DNA from: Edaphobacter sp.
GTDB lineage: Bacteria; Acidobacteriota; Terriglobia; Terriglobales; Acidobacteriaceae
DNA: 64,000 bases
NCBI RefSeq assembly: GCF_028283685.1
Contig: NZ_JAPWKF010000008.1
Span: 62,001 to 126,000 of the forward strand
Direction: 5' to 3'
Positions within the stretch are counted from its first letter, which is position 1. Every line of letters starts with the position of its first letter. The position numbers and the translations under genes were made by a program. The notes beneath the pieces are model-generated. The model saw nothing but the letters and a program-made list of their open reading frames with translations, did no database searches and was not told where the DNA came from. Of this stretch, positions 35,338-43,792 are shown piece after piece.

Positions 35338-35368
35338 CCCGCCACAGCGAAAGCTATGGCGGGTTTTT
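35338..35368 (+). terminator. Rho-independent terminator, possibly an attenuator
   Basis: CCCGCCACAGC / GCTATGGCGGG (35338-35348 / 35353-35363, one C-A mismatch), GAAA loop, then TTTTT (35364-35368). It lies 43 bp before the ACT-domain gene and 188 bp after leuB. It either ends leuB transcription or acts as an attenuator for the ACT gene together with the reading frame at 35180. Confidence 0.8.
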
Positions 35369-35410
35369 CATTGTTCATTGTGTGTATGGCGGTGGAGGGG
35401 GACGAAAACG

Positions 35411-35719
35411 ATGGTGTGGACGTATCGGGTCACTGCAGCGGCGCGGCCAAGATTGATCATGCGGGTTGCGCAGATCTTCGATCAGCAGCTGGTTGAGATC
35501 GACCGGCTTGAAGTGGTGCGGGGACGAGGCACGACGACGCTGCGGGTGGAGATCCGCTGCGATGAGTATCTTGCCCGCAGGATTCACGCCAAGCTGTATC
35601 GCATGCCCGACATTCAGCACGCCGCGCTGGCCAACGCCGATGATGATGTTGTGAGCGAAGGGGAGCTGCCGAATCCGAGCGCGCCGGAGAGCTTCGATCC
35701 GCTGACGCCACAGCCTTGA
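35411..35719 (+). CDS. Small ACT-domain protein, similar to acetolactate synthase regulatory subunit (IlvM/IlvN-like)
   Basis: 102 aa. An N-terminal ACT-like beta-alpha-beta pattern covers about residues 1-75 (VWTYRVTAAARPRLIMRVAQ ... IHAKLYRMPDIQHAAL), followed by an acidic, proline-rich tail. This resembles the short IlvM type of acetolactate synthase small subunit, which mediates valine feedback, but no catalytic subunit gene is adjacent. Proximity to leuB supports a branched-chain amino acid role. The ATG at 35411 is preceded by GGAGGGGG at a long spacing; a TTG 33 bp upstream is possible but unlikely. The family call is moderate. Confidence 0.7.
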   Translation: MVWTYRVTAAARPRLIMRVAQIFDQQLVEIDRLEVVRGRGTTTLRVEIRCDEYLARRIHAKLYRMPDIQHAALANADDDVVSEGELPNPSAPESFDPLTPQP

Positions 35720-35768
35720 GCACGATTTTTTGCGTGCCTGTTTCGCAGCTGTGATGGGTAAAACGTAG

Positions 35769-35797
35769 AAAGGCCACAGCGTTGTGCTGTGGCCTTT
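35769..35797. terminator. Bidirectional terminator between ACT gene and SDR gene
   Basis: Perfect 12-bp inverted repeat AAAGGCCACAGC / GCTGTGGCCTTT (35769-35780 / 35786-35797) with a 5-base loop, between two convergent genes. The terminal A/T triplets serve as short U-runs in either direction. Confidence 0.8.
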
Positions 35798-35819
35798 CGT
35801 GCGTGTTGTTGCAAACGGT

Positions 35820-36602
35820 TTACAGCGGTGGCGTAAAGCGTCCGTCGATCGCGGTCCATCCGCCATCGACGATGGTGAGGGTGCCGGTGACGAACGATCC
35901 GGCGTCGGAGGCGAGATACACGACGGCGCCAGCCATCTCGTGCGGCTTGGCCCAGCGGCCGAGTGCACTCTTGTTGGCGTAGGCGCTGTACCACTCCTTG
36001 TTGGCGGCGATGGGCGCGGTGAGTGGGGTATCGACGACGCCGGGTCCGATGGCGTTGACGCGCACTCCGTGCGGTCCGAGCTCGGCGGCGAGGGTGCGGC
36101 ACATCTGCAGCACGCCGGCCTTGGTTGCGGCGTAGACGCCCTGGCCAGGCTCGACGACGTGGGCACGGATGCTGGCGAAGGCGATGATGCTGCCCTTGCC
36201 GCGTGCCTTCATGTTGCGTCCGGCGGCGGTGATGAGGCGGAAGGTTCCCTTGAGGTTGAGCGTCATGACGCGATCAAACTCTTCTTCGCTCATGTCGAGG
36301 AGCTGCTTGCGCACGTTGATGGCGGGGGTGCTGACGAGGACATCGAGATCGTCCAGGCCGGCGAGCGTGGTCTTGACGGCCTCGCCGTCGCGTAGATCGA
36401 AGGCGAGAGCTTCGGCGCTGCCGCCGGTGCTCTTGATGGCGTCGACGACCTTTTGCGCGCCTTCGACGTTGAGGTCGCCGCAGATGACGTGCGCTCCATG
36501 AGCGGCGAGACCGAGTGCTGCTGCCTCGCCGATACCACTTCCTGCGCCAACGACGAGAGCTTTTTTGCCTGCGAGATCAAAGAGTTTCTTGTAGTCGTAC
36601 AA
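35820..36602 (-). CDS. SDR family NAD(P)-dependent oxidoreductase
   Basis: 260 aa. Cofactor motif VVGAGSGIGEA, then NNAG-equivalent STPAINV, catalytic serine in IIAFASIRA and YAATK with the catalytic Tyr and Lys; GPGVVDTPLT follows. The preferred start is a TTG at 36602 with AAAGGACG six bases upstream; an ATG at 36662 would add 20 residues (GGFFCVPGRSHSSWKGRIS) that look unlike an SDR N-terminus. STPA in place of NNAG is unusual for the family. The substrate is unknown; similar proteins act on sugars, hydroxy acids and polyols. Confidence 0.85.
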   Translation of the reverse strand: MYDYKKLFDLAGKKALVVGAGSGIGEAAALGLAAHGAHVICGDLNVEGAQKVVDAIKSTGGSAEALAFDLRDGEAVKTTLAGLDDLDVLVSTPAINVRKQLLDMSEEEFDRVMTLNLKGTFRLITAAGRNMKARGKGSIIAFASIRAHVVEPGQGVYAATKAGVLQMCRTLAAELGPHGVRVNAIGPGVVDTPLTAPIAANKEWYSAYANKSALGRWAKPHEMAGAVVYLASDAGSFVTGTLTIVDGGWTAIDGRFTPPL

Positions 36603-36987
36603 AGAGATACGTCCTTTCCAGCTTGAATGAGAGCGACCCGGAACACAGAAGAAACCACCCATGGTTCTTCTCCTCTGCGACCTGCCACTCGGCTCGTTGA
36701 GGATCTGTGCGAGACCGTCACTACTCTAAACCGCAGACTAGGGCTTTAGGCAAATCTGGTGTCTGGGAGGAGAATGCTTTGGGGCTGGGGTGAGGCATTG
36801 GTCGGAAAGCAGGTCCCTCCACTGCGCGCTTTGCGCTTCGGTCGGGATGACAACGTGGTTTTGTGGCTGGGTGGAGGAGAAGCGGATTCCTCGCCGTTGC
36901 GATTTGCAGGGTTGAGAGAGGGGGCTGGTATGCTGCATCGCAAGGCGCTTGCCGCGCCGCCGCAATCCTGACAAGAGGTGTTTCATC
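36603..36987. other. 385-bp intergenic stretch without a supported gene
   Basis: Lies between the divergent SDR and PHP-type genes. It contains the start region of the SDR gene, a dispersed repeat at 36801-36852, and AAGAGGTG as ribosome site for the gene at 36988. The short frames seen here follow the repeat and are not convincing. No clear promoter pair was found. Confidence 0.6.
36801..36852 (-). repeat. Dispersed intergenic repeat, unit C
   Basis: On the minus strand it reads GTCATCCCGACCGAAGCG, then CAAAGCGCGCAGTGGAGGGACCTGC. It is the closest relative of unit B at 32342-32388, in the opposite orientation about 4.4 kb away. Confidence 0.8.
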
Positions 36988-38460
36988 ATGCGTTTGCTGT
37001 CGCACGTCCGTGTGTTTGCTGTCGCTCTGTTGCCCCTGTTTTCGCCTCTGCTGAAGGCGCAGGCGGCTGACCCTTCGCTTGAGATTCAACTGCATGGAAC
37101 GATTGCGCCGGAGAAGAACGGCACCCACGAGACGCAGAGCTTCGTGATGCCGAAGGGGATCGAGCGCATGGATGTGGAGCTGGATTCACCGGGTTTTGCG
37201 AAGGGCATGTACGTGACGGTGGGCATGTGGGACCCGGATCGGTATCGCGGAGAGGGGCGGGCGAAGTTTTCGATTACGACGGTGACGGCGACGGGGCCAT
37301 ACATGCCGGGGCCGTTGGTGGCGGGGACGTGGAAGGTCTCGTTCGGCTTCAACTACGTGGCTCCGGGAGCGCATGGCGAGTACACGCTGAAGATTCATCT
37401 CTCGCAGAAGCTGGACCCGGAGCACTACGTGGTGCTGAACGCGAGGCCGGGATGGTACATGGGCGATCTGCACTCGCACACGGGCTACACGGATGCGACG
37501 TGCAAGAGCCAGTCGGGCAAGAACGTGCCGTGCCCGGCGTTCCGGTTGTTCGAGGCCGCGGCGCAGCAGAAGCTCGACTTCCTGGCGGTGACGGATCACA
37601 ACACGCAGGCGCACTTCAACGAGATGGAGCATGTGCAGCCGTACTTCGACAGGCTGCTGCTGATGGCAGGCGAAGAGGTGACGACGACGCGCGGGCACGC
37701 GAATGTGTGGGGAACGATGGGGCAGCTGGACTATCGTGCGTGGGAGAAGGGCTTCACGGTGAACGACCTGTTCGACCAGGCGCATGCGCAGGGGGCGCTG
37801 GTGAGCGTGAACCACTGGTACTGGCCATGGGACGGCAAATGCCCGGGCTGCGGCTGGGGATGGATGCCGATCACGGACTTCGCGAAGGTGGATTCGATCG
37901 AGGTGATCAACGGGTATCACGAGCATGGGTCGTGGTTTACGCCGCCTGCCGGCAACGGAATTCCGCTGTGGGAGAAGCTGCATGCACAGGGGCTGCGGCC
38001 CACGGGTGTGGGGGGAGGCGACGAGCATCGCGGCGGCGAGCAGCTGGCGCAGCATGACGGCGTGGGGATTCCGACGACGGTGGTGTATGCGAAGGAGCTG
38101 TCGCAGCCGGGGATTCTGGCGGGCATCAAGGCGGGACATGTGTACGTGAAGACGCAGGGGCCGGATGGGCCGGAGCTTCTGCTGAACGCGGGCGATGCGA
38201 TGATGGGCGACGAGATTGCAGCTTCGGCAGGAAGCGCGGTGGAGTTTGCGGTGTCGACGAACGACGGCTCGGGTGCGGCGCTGAAGGTGTATCTCGACGG
38301 CAAGGCGGTGGCGGATCAGCCGGTGCTGGCGGGTGGAAAGGCGAGCTATCGGTGGAGCTCGGACGGCAAGCGGCACTGGGTTCGGGTGGAGCTGGTGGAC
38401 GGCAAGGAGGGGAGCGACCCCATCGCATTGACGAACCCGATCTACGTGAACTGGCGGTAG
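36988..38460 (+). CDS. Secreted CehA/McbA-type metallohydrolase with PHP-like domain
   Basis: 490 aa with a signal peptide (about 1-26, cleavage near AQA). An N-terminal beta-rich domain (about 30-145) precedes a PHP-type metal site: GDLHSHTGYTD (H162, H164), VTDHNT and GGGDEHRGGE. The C-terminal region (about 400-490) is beta-sandwich-like. Proteins of this type hydrolyse esters, carbamates or phosphoesters; the natural substrate is unknown. AAGAGGTG precedes the ATG at 36988. It stands upstream of a phosphodiesterase-like gene but is separated from it by a distinct promoter. Confidence 0.8.
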   Translation: MRLLSHVRVFAVALLPLFSPLLKAQAADPSLEIQLHGTIAPEKNGTHETQSFVMPKGIERMDVELDSPGFAKGMYVTVGMWDPDRYRGEGRAKFSITTVTATGPYMPGPLVAGTWKVSFGFNYVAPGAHGEYTLKIHLSQKLDPEHYVVLNARPGWYMGDLHSHTGYTDATCKSQSGKNVPCPAFRLFEAAAQQKLDFLAVTDHNTQAHFNEMEHVQPYFDRLLLMAGEEVTTTRGHANVWGTMGQLDYRAWEKGFTVNDLFDQAHAQGALVSVNHWYWPWDGKCPGCGWGWMPITDFAKVDSIEVINGYHEHGSWFTPPAGNGIPLWEKLHAQGLRPTGVGGGDEHRGGEQLAQHDGVGIPTTVVYAKELSQPGILAGIKAGHVYVKTQGPDGPELLLNAGDAMMGDEIAASAGSAVEFAVSTNDGSGAALKVYLDGKAVADQPVLAGGKASYRWSSDGKRHWVRVELVDGKEGSDPIALTNPIYVNWR

Positions 38461-38465
38461 GTTAC

Positions 38466-38510
38466 ATCGGTATACCGATTGTTGACATTGCGTGATTTTC
38501 TGTCTACGCT
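38466..38510 (+). promoter_or_regulatory. Promoter with GTATAC palindromic operator, upstream of the phosphodiesterase-MMSDH genes
   Basis: Perfect 14-bp palindrome ATCGGTATACCGAT (38466-38479), then TTGACA (38482-38487), 17-bp spacer and TACGCT (38505-38510). The start codon is 54 bp downstream. The palindrome core GTATAC is 6 bp from TTGACA, exactly as in the promoter at 50370-50410. GTATAC-centred palindromes are a usual form for FCD-type GntR operators. Confidence 0.65.
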
Positions 38511-38563
38511 GAAATCTCTCAAGCTTTCCAGCTCTTTTGCAGGTACTTCCGTCAGGAGACGGC

Positions 38564-39913
38564 ATGATCAGGAGCTTTACGCGGTTTGCAGCGTCGGTGG
38601 CGGTTGCCGCCGGAATGTGCGTGTCGGCGCAGGCGAAGGGGCCGGCGACGAAGCAGGTGATCCTGATCTCGGTGGATGGCATGACACCGATGGAGTACAC
38701 GGACGCCGCGGGTCATGGGCTGAAGATTCCGAACATCTCGGCGCTGAGAGACGCCGGCTGCAGCTCGCCGGGGATGCTGGGGGTGTTTCCGGCGAGCACC
38801 TATCCCAGCCACACGGCGATGATTACGGGGCAGCCTCCGGGGGTCCATGGAATCGTAAGCAACACGCCGATCGACCCGATGAACCTGGAGTTCGGCGGCT
38901 GGTATTACTACGCGGAGAAGATCAAGACGCCGACGCTGTGGGAGGCGCTGCACGATGCGCACCTGAAGACGGCGGCGGTGTCGTGGCCGGTGACGGTTGG
39001 GGCGAAGGTGGACTACCTGTTGCCGGAGTACCGTCCGGTGCGGACGGAAGAAGATGTCGACCTGATGCATGTGCTGTCGACGCCGGGGTTGTTTGCCGAG
39101 ATGCAGAAGGTGAACACGACGGACCGTCCGATGACGGACGCGTGGCGTACGGATGCGGTGATCGAGATTCTGCGCACGCGGAAGCCCTCGCTGCTGGCGC
39201 TGCACCTGAGCGATCTGGACGAGGAGCAGCACAGGTTCGGTCCGCATACACCGCAGACGCATGAGCAGCTGGAGACGATCGACGCGGAGATCGGCAAGAT
39301 TCGCGCGTTCGTCGAGCAGTCGGGCCGGGCGAAGGAGACGACGTGGATCATCGTCTCGGACCATGGATTTACCGAGGTGGCCAAGCTGTACCAGCCGCTG
39401 GTGGCGCTGCGCGAGGCGGGGCTGATCACGACGGACAAGACGGGGCGAGTGACGAGCTGGAAGGTGTACACGCGCAACTCGACAGGATCGTTCTTCCTGG
39501 AGGCGAAGGACAGGAACGACCACGAGAGCATCGAGAAGGCGACGAAGATTATCGAAGAGGCCGCGGCCGATCCGGCCAACGGAATTGCGCATGTGTACAC
39601 GCCGGAGCAGATCAAGGCGATGGGCGGCGATCCGGATGCGTTTCTCGCAGTGGACCCGGTGAAGGGATTCGGCTTCGGCAACAACCTTGCGGGGCCGAAG
39701 GTAACGGCGTCAGCGGGTAAGGGCGCTCATGGGTTCAATCCGGAGATGCCGGAGATGCATCCTTCGTTTATTCTGTCGGGCGCGGGGATCGCGGCGTGCA
39801 AGTCGCTGGAGGGCGTGACGATCGAGGACGTGGGGCCGACGGCAGCCGCTCTGCTGGGCGCGAAGATTCCGGGCGCGCAGGGCCGCGACGCGCGTACGCT
39901 TGAGAAGCATTGA
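38564..39913 (+). CDS. Exported alkaline-phosphatase-superfamily phosphodiesterase (nucleotide pyrophosphatase/NPP-like)
   Basis: 449 aa with a signal peptide (about 1-24, SAQA). Metal-binding D38 ([12 protein letters not shown]), likely nucleophile T79 in [15 protein letters not shown], and further metal ligands in [20 protein letters not shown] and [10 protein letters not shown]. This is the arrangement of ectonucleotide pyrophosphatase/phosphodiesterases, which release nucleoside monophosphates from nucleotides, or act on phosphodiester lipids. A periplasmic nucleotide hydrolase would fit the nucleobase-degrading genes in this window (inference). AGGAGA precedes the ATG. MMSDH follows after 65 bp, probably co-transcribed. 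Confidence 0.85.
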   Translation: MIRSFTRFAASVAVAAGMCVSAQAKGPATKQVILISVDGMTPMEYTDAAGHGLKIPNISALRDAGCSSPGMLGVFPASTYPSHTAMITGQPPGVHGIVSNTPIDPMNLEFGGWYYYAEKIKTPTLWEALHDAHLKTAAVSWPVTVGAKVDYLLPEYRPVRTEEDVDLMHVLSTPGLFAEMQKVNTTDRPMTDAWRTDAVIEILRTRKPSLLALHLSDLDEEQHRFGPHTPQTHEQLETIDAEIGKIRAFVEQSGRAKETTWIIVSDHGFTEVAKLYQPLVALREAGLITTDKTGRVTSWKVYTRNSTGSFFLEAKDRNDHESIEKATKIIEEAAADPANGIAHVYTPEQIKAMGGDPDAFLAVDPVKGFGFGNNLAGPKVTASAGKGAHGFNPEMPEMHPSFILSGAGIAACKSLEGVTIEDVGPTAAALLGAKIPGAQGRDARTLEKH

Positions 39914-39978
39914 GATGGAGCGGGCCGGAAGGGCTCGCGGCGAAGAGAGATTTCGAGAAGAATCGAGGTTCATACACG

Positions 39979-41520
39979 ATGGCATCCACAGTAGTTGCAC
40001 CTGAGACGACGGCAGCGGAGACGACGCTGCGCGAGATGACGCACTGGATCAACGGACAGAAGGTCAGCGGCAAGTCCGGCCGCTTCGGCGATGTCTTCAA
40101 CCCCGCGACGGGCAAGGTGCAGGCGAAGGTTCCGCTGGCCAACAGCGAGGAGCTGAACGCTGCGGTTGCCGCGGCGAAGGCGGCGTTTCCGGCGTGGTCG
40201 GCGCAGCCGCCGCTGCGCCGCGCACGCGTGATGTTCCGCTTCCGCGAGCTGTTCGAGCAGAACATGGACAAGTTTGCGGAGATCATCACGTCGGAGCACG
40301 GCAAGGTGTTTTCGGACGCCAAGGGCGAGGCGACGCGCGGCCTTGAGGTGGTGGAGTTCGCGACGGGCATTCCGCATCTGCTGAAGGGCGAGTATTCGGA
40401 GAAGGTGGGTTCGGACGTCGACAGCTGGTCGATGCGTCAGCCGCTGGGTGTAGTGGCGGGCATTACGCCATTCAACTTTCCGGCGATGGTTCCGATGTGG
40501 ATGTTCCCGGTGGCGCTGGCCTGCGGCAACACGTTTGTGCTGAAGCCGAGCGAGCGCGATCCCGGCGCCTCGATGCTGATTGCGGAGCTGCTGAAGGAAG
40601 CCGGTCTTCCTGACGGCGTCTTCAACGTGGTGCATGGCGACAAGGAGTCGGTGGATGGCCTGCTGGAGCACGCGGATGTGAAGGCGATCAGCTTTGTGGG
40701 CTCGACGCCGATTGCGGAGTACGTGTATGCGAAGGGCACCTCGCACGGCAAGCGCGTGCAGGCGCTGGGCGGCGCGAAGAACCACATGATCGTGATGCCG
40801 GATGCGGATCTTGACCAGGCAGCGGATGCGCTGGTGGGCGCGGCGTATGGTTCGGCGGGTGAGCGCTGCATGGCAATCTCGATTGCGGTTGCGGTGGGAC
40901 ACGAGACGGCGGACACGCTGCGCACGAAGGTGATGGAGCGCATCGAGAAGCTGGTGATCGCTCCGGGCATGGACAAGACCTCCGACCTGGGACCGCTGGT
41001 GACGAAGATTCATCTCGATCGCGTGAGCGGCTATCTCGACACGGGTAAGAGCGAGGGCGCGGAGCTGGTGGTGGATGGACGCAAGGGCGCGCTGCCGCAG
41101 GGCGAGGGCTTCTTCCTGGGGGCGACGCTGTTCGACCATGTGAAGCCGGAGATGCGTATCTATAAGGAAGAGATCTTTGGGCCGGTGCTGGGGCTGGTGC
41201 GCACGAGCAACTTCAAGACGGCGTTGGAGCTGATCAACGAGCACGAGTTCGGTAACGGCACGTCGATCTTTACGCGCGATGGCGATACGGCGCGTGAGTT
41301 TGCCAGCACGGTGCAGGCGGGCATGGTGGGCATCAATGTGCCGATTCCGGTACCGATGGCCTTCCACAGCTTCGGCGGATGGAAGCGTTCGCTGTTCGGC
41401 GATCATGCGATCTACGGGCCGGAGGGTGTGCGCTTCTATACGCGCATCAAGACCGTGACGGCGCGTTGGCCTACGGGCATTCGCGCTGGTGTGGATACTA
41501 CGATGCCCACGCTGGGATAA
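39979..41520 (+). CDS. mmsA: Methylmalonate-semialdehyde dehydrogenase (CoA-acylating)
   Basis: 513 aa aldehyde dehydrogenase. The catalytic cysteine is C297 in [10 protein letters not shown] and the oxyanion Asn is N166 in [23 protein letters not shown] and the absence of the usual general-base glutamate context mark the CoA-dependent MMSDH/IolA group. Converts malonate semialdehyde to acetyl-CoA (or methylmalonate semialdehyde to propionyl-CoA) with CO2 release. Malonate semialdehyde is what the omega-aminotransferase at 48133 would make from beta-alanine, itself the end product of the pyrimidine genes. The ATG at 39979 is chosen over upstream in-frame codons for its normal N-terminus. A terminator follows at 41559. 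Confidence 0.9.
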   Translation: MASTVVAPETTAAETTLREMTHWINGQKVSGKSGRFGDVFNPATGKVQAKVPLANSEELNAAVAAAKAAFPAWSAQPPLRRARVMFRFRELFEQNMDKFAEIITSEHGKVFSDAKGEATRGLEVVEFATGIPHLLKGEYSEKVGSDVDSWSMRQPLGVVAGITPFNFPAMVPMWMFPVALACGNTFVLKPSERDPGASMLIAELLKEAGLPDGVFNVVHGDKESVDGLLEHADVKAISFVGSTPIAEYVYAKGTSHGKRVQALGGAKNHMIVMPDADLDQAADALVGAAYGSAGERCMAISIAVAVGHETADTLRTKVMERIEKLVIAPGMDKTSDLGPLVTKIHLDRVSGYLDTGKSEGAELVVDGRKGALPQGEGFFLGATLFDHVKPEMRIYKEEIFGPVLGLVRTSNFKTALELINEHEFGNGTSIFTRDGDTAREFASTVQAGMVGINVPIPVPMAFHSFGGWKRSLFGDHAIYGPEGVRFYTRIKTVTARWPTGIRAGVDTTMPTLG

Positions 41521-41558
41521 GTCGCAGACTGCATCGAAGGAAAAATATTTTGCACGCG

Positions 41559-41583
41559 AAAGGCCCCGGTTTGGGGCCTTTTG
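41559..41583 (+). terminator. Rho-independent terminator after MMSDH
   Basis: AAAGGCCCC / GGGGCCTTT (41559-41567 / 41573-41581), 5-base loop, ending in TTTT. It lies 38 bp after the stop codon. Confidence 0.88.
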
Positions 41584-41706
41584 CTTTCTGTGAGTTGCAT
41601 GGTCGCGGCTGCGCGAGTCTGTGTGCGGACGCGATATGGATAACGCGTTCGATGCAAAGAGTGCGTGCTAGAATCGTCTTCACTTCAGCCGAAAGGAAGG
41701 ACCACG

Positions 41707-41781
41707 ATGATTGATATCAAGATCTGCATGCCTCGACCTATGAGCGCGTCGCGCGTCGCCCTTCCCGGCTTCTTCGCGTAA
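41707..41781 (+). CDS. 24-residue upstream reading frame (leader peptide candidate) before the ABC exporter
   Basis: ATG at 41707, TAA at 41779-41781, with a strong ribosome site (AAAGGAAGG at 41692-41700, six bases before the ATG). The peptide begins MIDIKICMPRPM and ends RVALPGFFA. A -10-like TAGAAT lies at 41669-41674. It is followed by four short hairpins and then an ABC exporter whose own start has only a weak ribosome site. This order is typical of translational or transcriptional control by a leader peptide, but no known leader is recognised. Confidence 0.45.
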   Translation: MIDIKICMPRPMSASRVALPGFFA

Positions 41782-41812
41782 GCGAACTCCAGCAAGCAAT
41801 CTGAACGGAATA

Positions 41813-41918
41813 CGTGGCTTCGGGCCACGCGGCCTGCGCTTCGCAGTTTAGACGGCTTGACCCCCATAACTTTTGCGCCCGCTGTTTGCGGGCCTTCCGG
41901 TGAGACGGCATTGCCGTC
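41813..41918 (+). promoter_or_regulatory. Structured leader: four consecutive hairpins upstream of the ABC exporter
   Basis: Stem-loops at 41813-41829 (CGTGGC/GCCACG), 41834-41846 (CTGCG/CGCAG), 41877-41893 (GCCCGC/GCGGGC) and 41904-41918 (GACGGC/GCCGTC); the last ends 15 bp before the exporter's ATG. None has a T-run, so these are not plain terminators. With the upstream reading frame at 41707 they fill the 413-bp gap between MMSDH and the exporter. No known riboswitch consensus is recognised. Confidence 0.5.
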
Positions 41919-41933
41919 CGCGTGTGAGATGAG

Positions 41934-43766
41934 ATGACTGCCTCAAAGAACAACAATGCGATTCGAGATGTGCTTGCCTTCCTGTTTCGCCACTGGCGAC
42001 AGGAGAAGGCGATGGTGGCGCTGACGGTGGCGGGAATGGCCGCGGCGACATGCGCCGATCTGGTGATGCCGGTGTACTCCGGGCGGCTGATCGATGCGAT
42101 TGCATCTGCCGGAGCGTCGCGTGGCGATGCCATGCATGCGGCGCTGCATGCGCTGGTGCTGATGGCGCTGCTGGGCGTGATGCTGGTGTGCGGAAGGCAT
42201 CTTGGCTTCTTTGCCATCATCCGGCTGACGACGCGGCTGATGACCCGCTTCGCCGGCAATGCCTTCTGGCGCGTGCAGCGGTTTTCGACCGACTGGCATG
42301 CAAATAACTTTGCAGGCTCGATCGTTCGCCGCGTGACGCGCGGCATGTGGGCGACGGACCTGATGAACGACACGCTGCTGCTGGCGCTGCTGCCGGCGGT
42401 GGTCGTACTGGTTGGGTCGTCGGTGCTGCTGGGATTGCACTGGCCGATGATGGGCGGGATTGTGGCGGCTGGAGCGTTGCTGTATATCACGCTGTCGATT
42501 ACGCTCTCGCTGCGTTATGTGGCGCCCGCGGCGCGCCTGTCGAATGCGTTGGATACGCGCATCGGAGGCGCGATGGCCGATGCGGTGACGTGCAATCCGG
42601 TGGTAAAGGCGTTTGGCGCGGAGAAGCGCGAAGACCTGCGGCTGAGCGAGATCGTGGACAAGTGGAGCCGCAGAACGTTTCGCACATGGACGCGCGGCAC
42701 ACGCAGCGGTACGGTGCAGCTGACGGTGCTGCTGGCGCTGCGCATCACGGTGATCCTGTACGCTCTGCTGCTGTGGTGGCGGGGTCGGGCGACGCCGGGC
42801 GATGTGGCGTTTGTGCTGACGAGCTACTTCATCATTCATGGCTACCTGCGCGATATCGGACAGCATGTGGCGAACCTGCAGCGCAGCGTGAACGACATGG
42901 AGGAGATGGTCGAGATGGAGTCGCTGCCGCTGGGTATCGTGGACCGCGAGGGCGCGAAGCCGATTCGGGTTCATGGCGGAGACATTCGTTTCGATCGGGT
43001 GACGTTCCGGTATGGAGCGCATGCGACGCCGCTGTTCGAGGACTTCTCGCTGCATATACCGGGCGGGCAGCGAGTGGGCCTGGTGGGCCACTCGGGGTCG
43101 GGCAAGACGACGTTTGTGAAGCTGCTGCATCGGCTGTACGACATCAACGCCGGGAGCATTCTGGTGGACGGCCAGAACATCGCGAGCGTGATGCAGGATT
43201 CACTGCGCGCGCAGATGGCGCTGGTGCCGCAGGAGCCAATCCTGTTCCATCGTTCGCTGGCGGAGAACATTGCATACGGTCGTCCGCACGCTACTCGCGA
43301 GCAGATTGAAGAGGCGGCACGGCTGGCGCACGCGGAGGAGTTTATTCTGCGGCAGCCGAAGGGATATGCCACGCTGGTCGGCGAACGCGGGGTGAAGCTC
43401 TCAGGCGGTGAGCGGCAGAGGATCGCGCTGGCGCGGGCGTTTCTTGCGGACACCCCGGTGCTGATTCTGGACGAGGCGACGTCGAGCCTGGATTCGGAGT
43501 CGGAGGCGCTGATTCAGGAGGCAACGGAGCGGCTGATGGTGGGGCGCACAGCGATCGTGATCGCTCATCGTCTGTCAACGGTCCGGATGCTGGACCGCAT
43601 TCTTGTCTTCGACCATGGCGAGGTGGTGGAGGAGGGAACGCACGAAGACCTGGTGCGGCGGGAGGACGGCGTGTACAAGCGGCTCTTCGACCGGCAGGCG
43701 CTGGGCCTGCTGGTCGGCGATATCGAGGAGCCGCAGGAAGAGGATGCGGTGGAGTCGTTCGATTAG
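41934..43766 (+). CDS. ABC exporter, fused permease and ATPase half-transporter
   Basis: 610 aa. An N-terminal six-helix transmembrane domain covers about 1-330 and the ATPase domain about 345-590. It has Walker A GHSGSGKTT (about 384-392), Q-loop VPQEPILFH, signature LSGGERQR (about 488) and Walker B VLILDEATS (about 509), with the H-loop in IVIAHRLST. All catalytic motifs are intact, so it should be active as a homodimer. This is the MsbA/multidrug-type layout; the substrate is unknown. The ATG at 41934 has only GAGATGAG upstream. It is convergent with the GH92 gene, 26 bp apart, with no clear terminator between. Confidence 0.9.
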   Translation: MTASKNNNAIRDVLAFLFRHWRQEKAMVALTVAGMAAATCADLVMPVYSGRLIDAIASAGASRGDAMHAALHALVLMALLGVMLVCGRHLGFFAIIRLTTRLMTRFAGNAFWRVQRFSTDWHANNFAGSIVRRVTRGMWATDLMNDTLLLALLPAVVVLVGSSVLLGLHWPMMGGIVAAGALLYITLSITLSLRYVAPAARLSNALDTRIGGAMADAVTCNPVVKAFGAEKREDLRLSEIVDKWSRRTFRTWTRGTRSGTVQLTVLLALRITVILYALLLWWRGRATPGDVAFVLTSYFIIHGYLRDIGQHVANLQRSVNDMEEMVEMESLPLGIVDREGAKPIRVHGGDIRFDRVTFRYGAHATPLFEDFSLHIPGGQRVGLVGHSGSGKTTFVKLLHRLYDINAGSILVDGQNIASVMQDSLRAQMALVPQEPILFHRSLAENIAYGRPHATREQIEEAARLAHAEEFILRQPKGYATLVGERGVKLSGGERQRIALARAFLADTPVLILDEATSSLDSESEALIQEATERLMVGRTAIVIAHRLSTVRMLDRILVFDHGEVVEEGTHEDLVRREDGVYKRLFDRQALGLLVGDIEEPQEEDAVESFD

Positions 43767-43792
43767 GCTTCACCGCATCGTTCAAGCAGACT

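Noticed and set aside
41782..41933. Known riboswitch upstream of the ABC exporter
   Set aside because: No match by eye to conserved cores of the TPP, cobalamin, SAM, guanidine, fluoride or manganese riboswitches; only a series of simple hairpins is visible.
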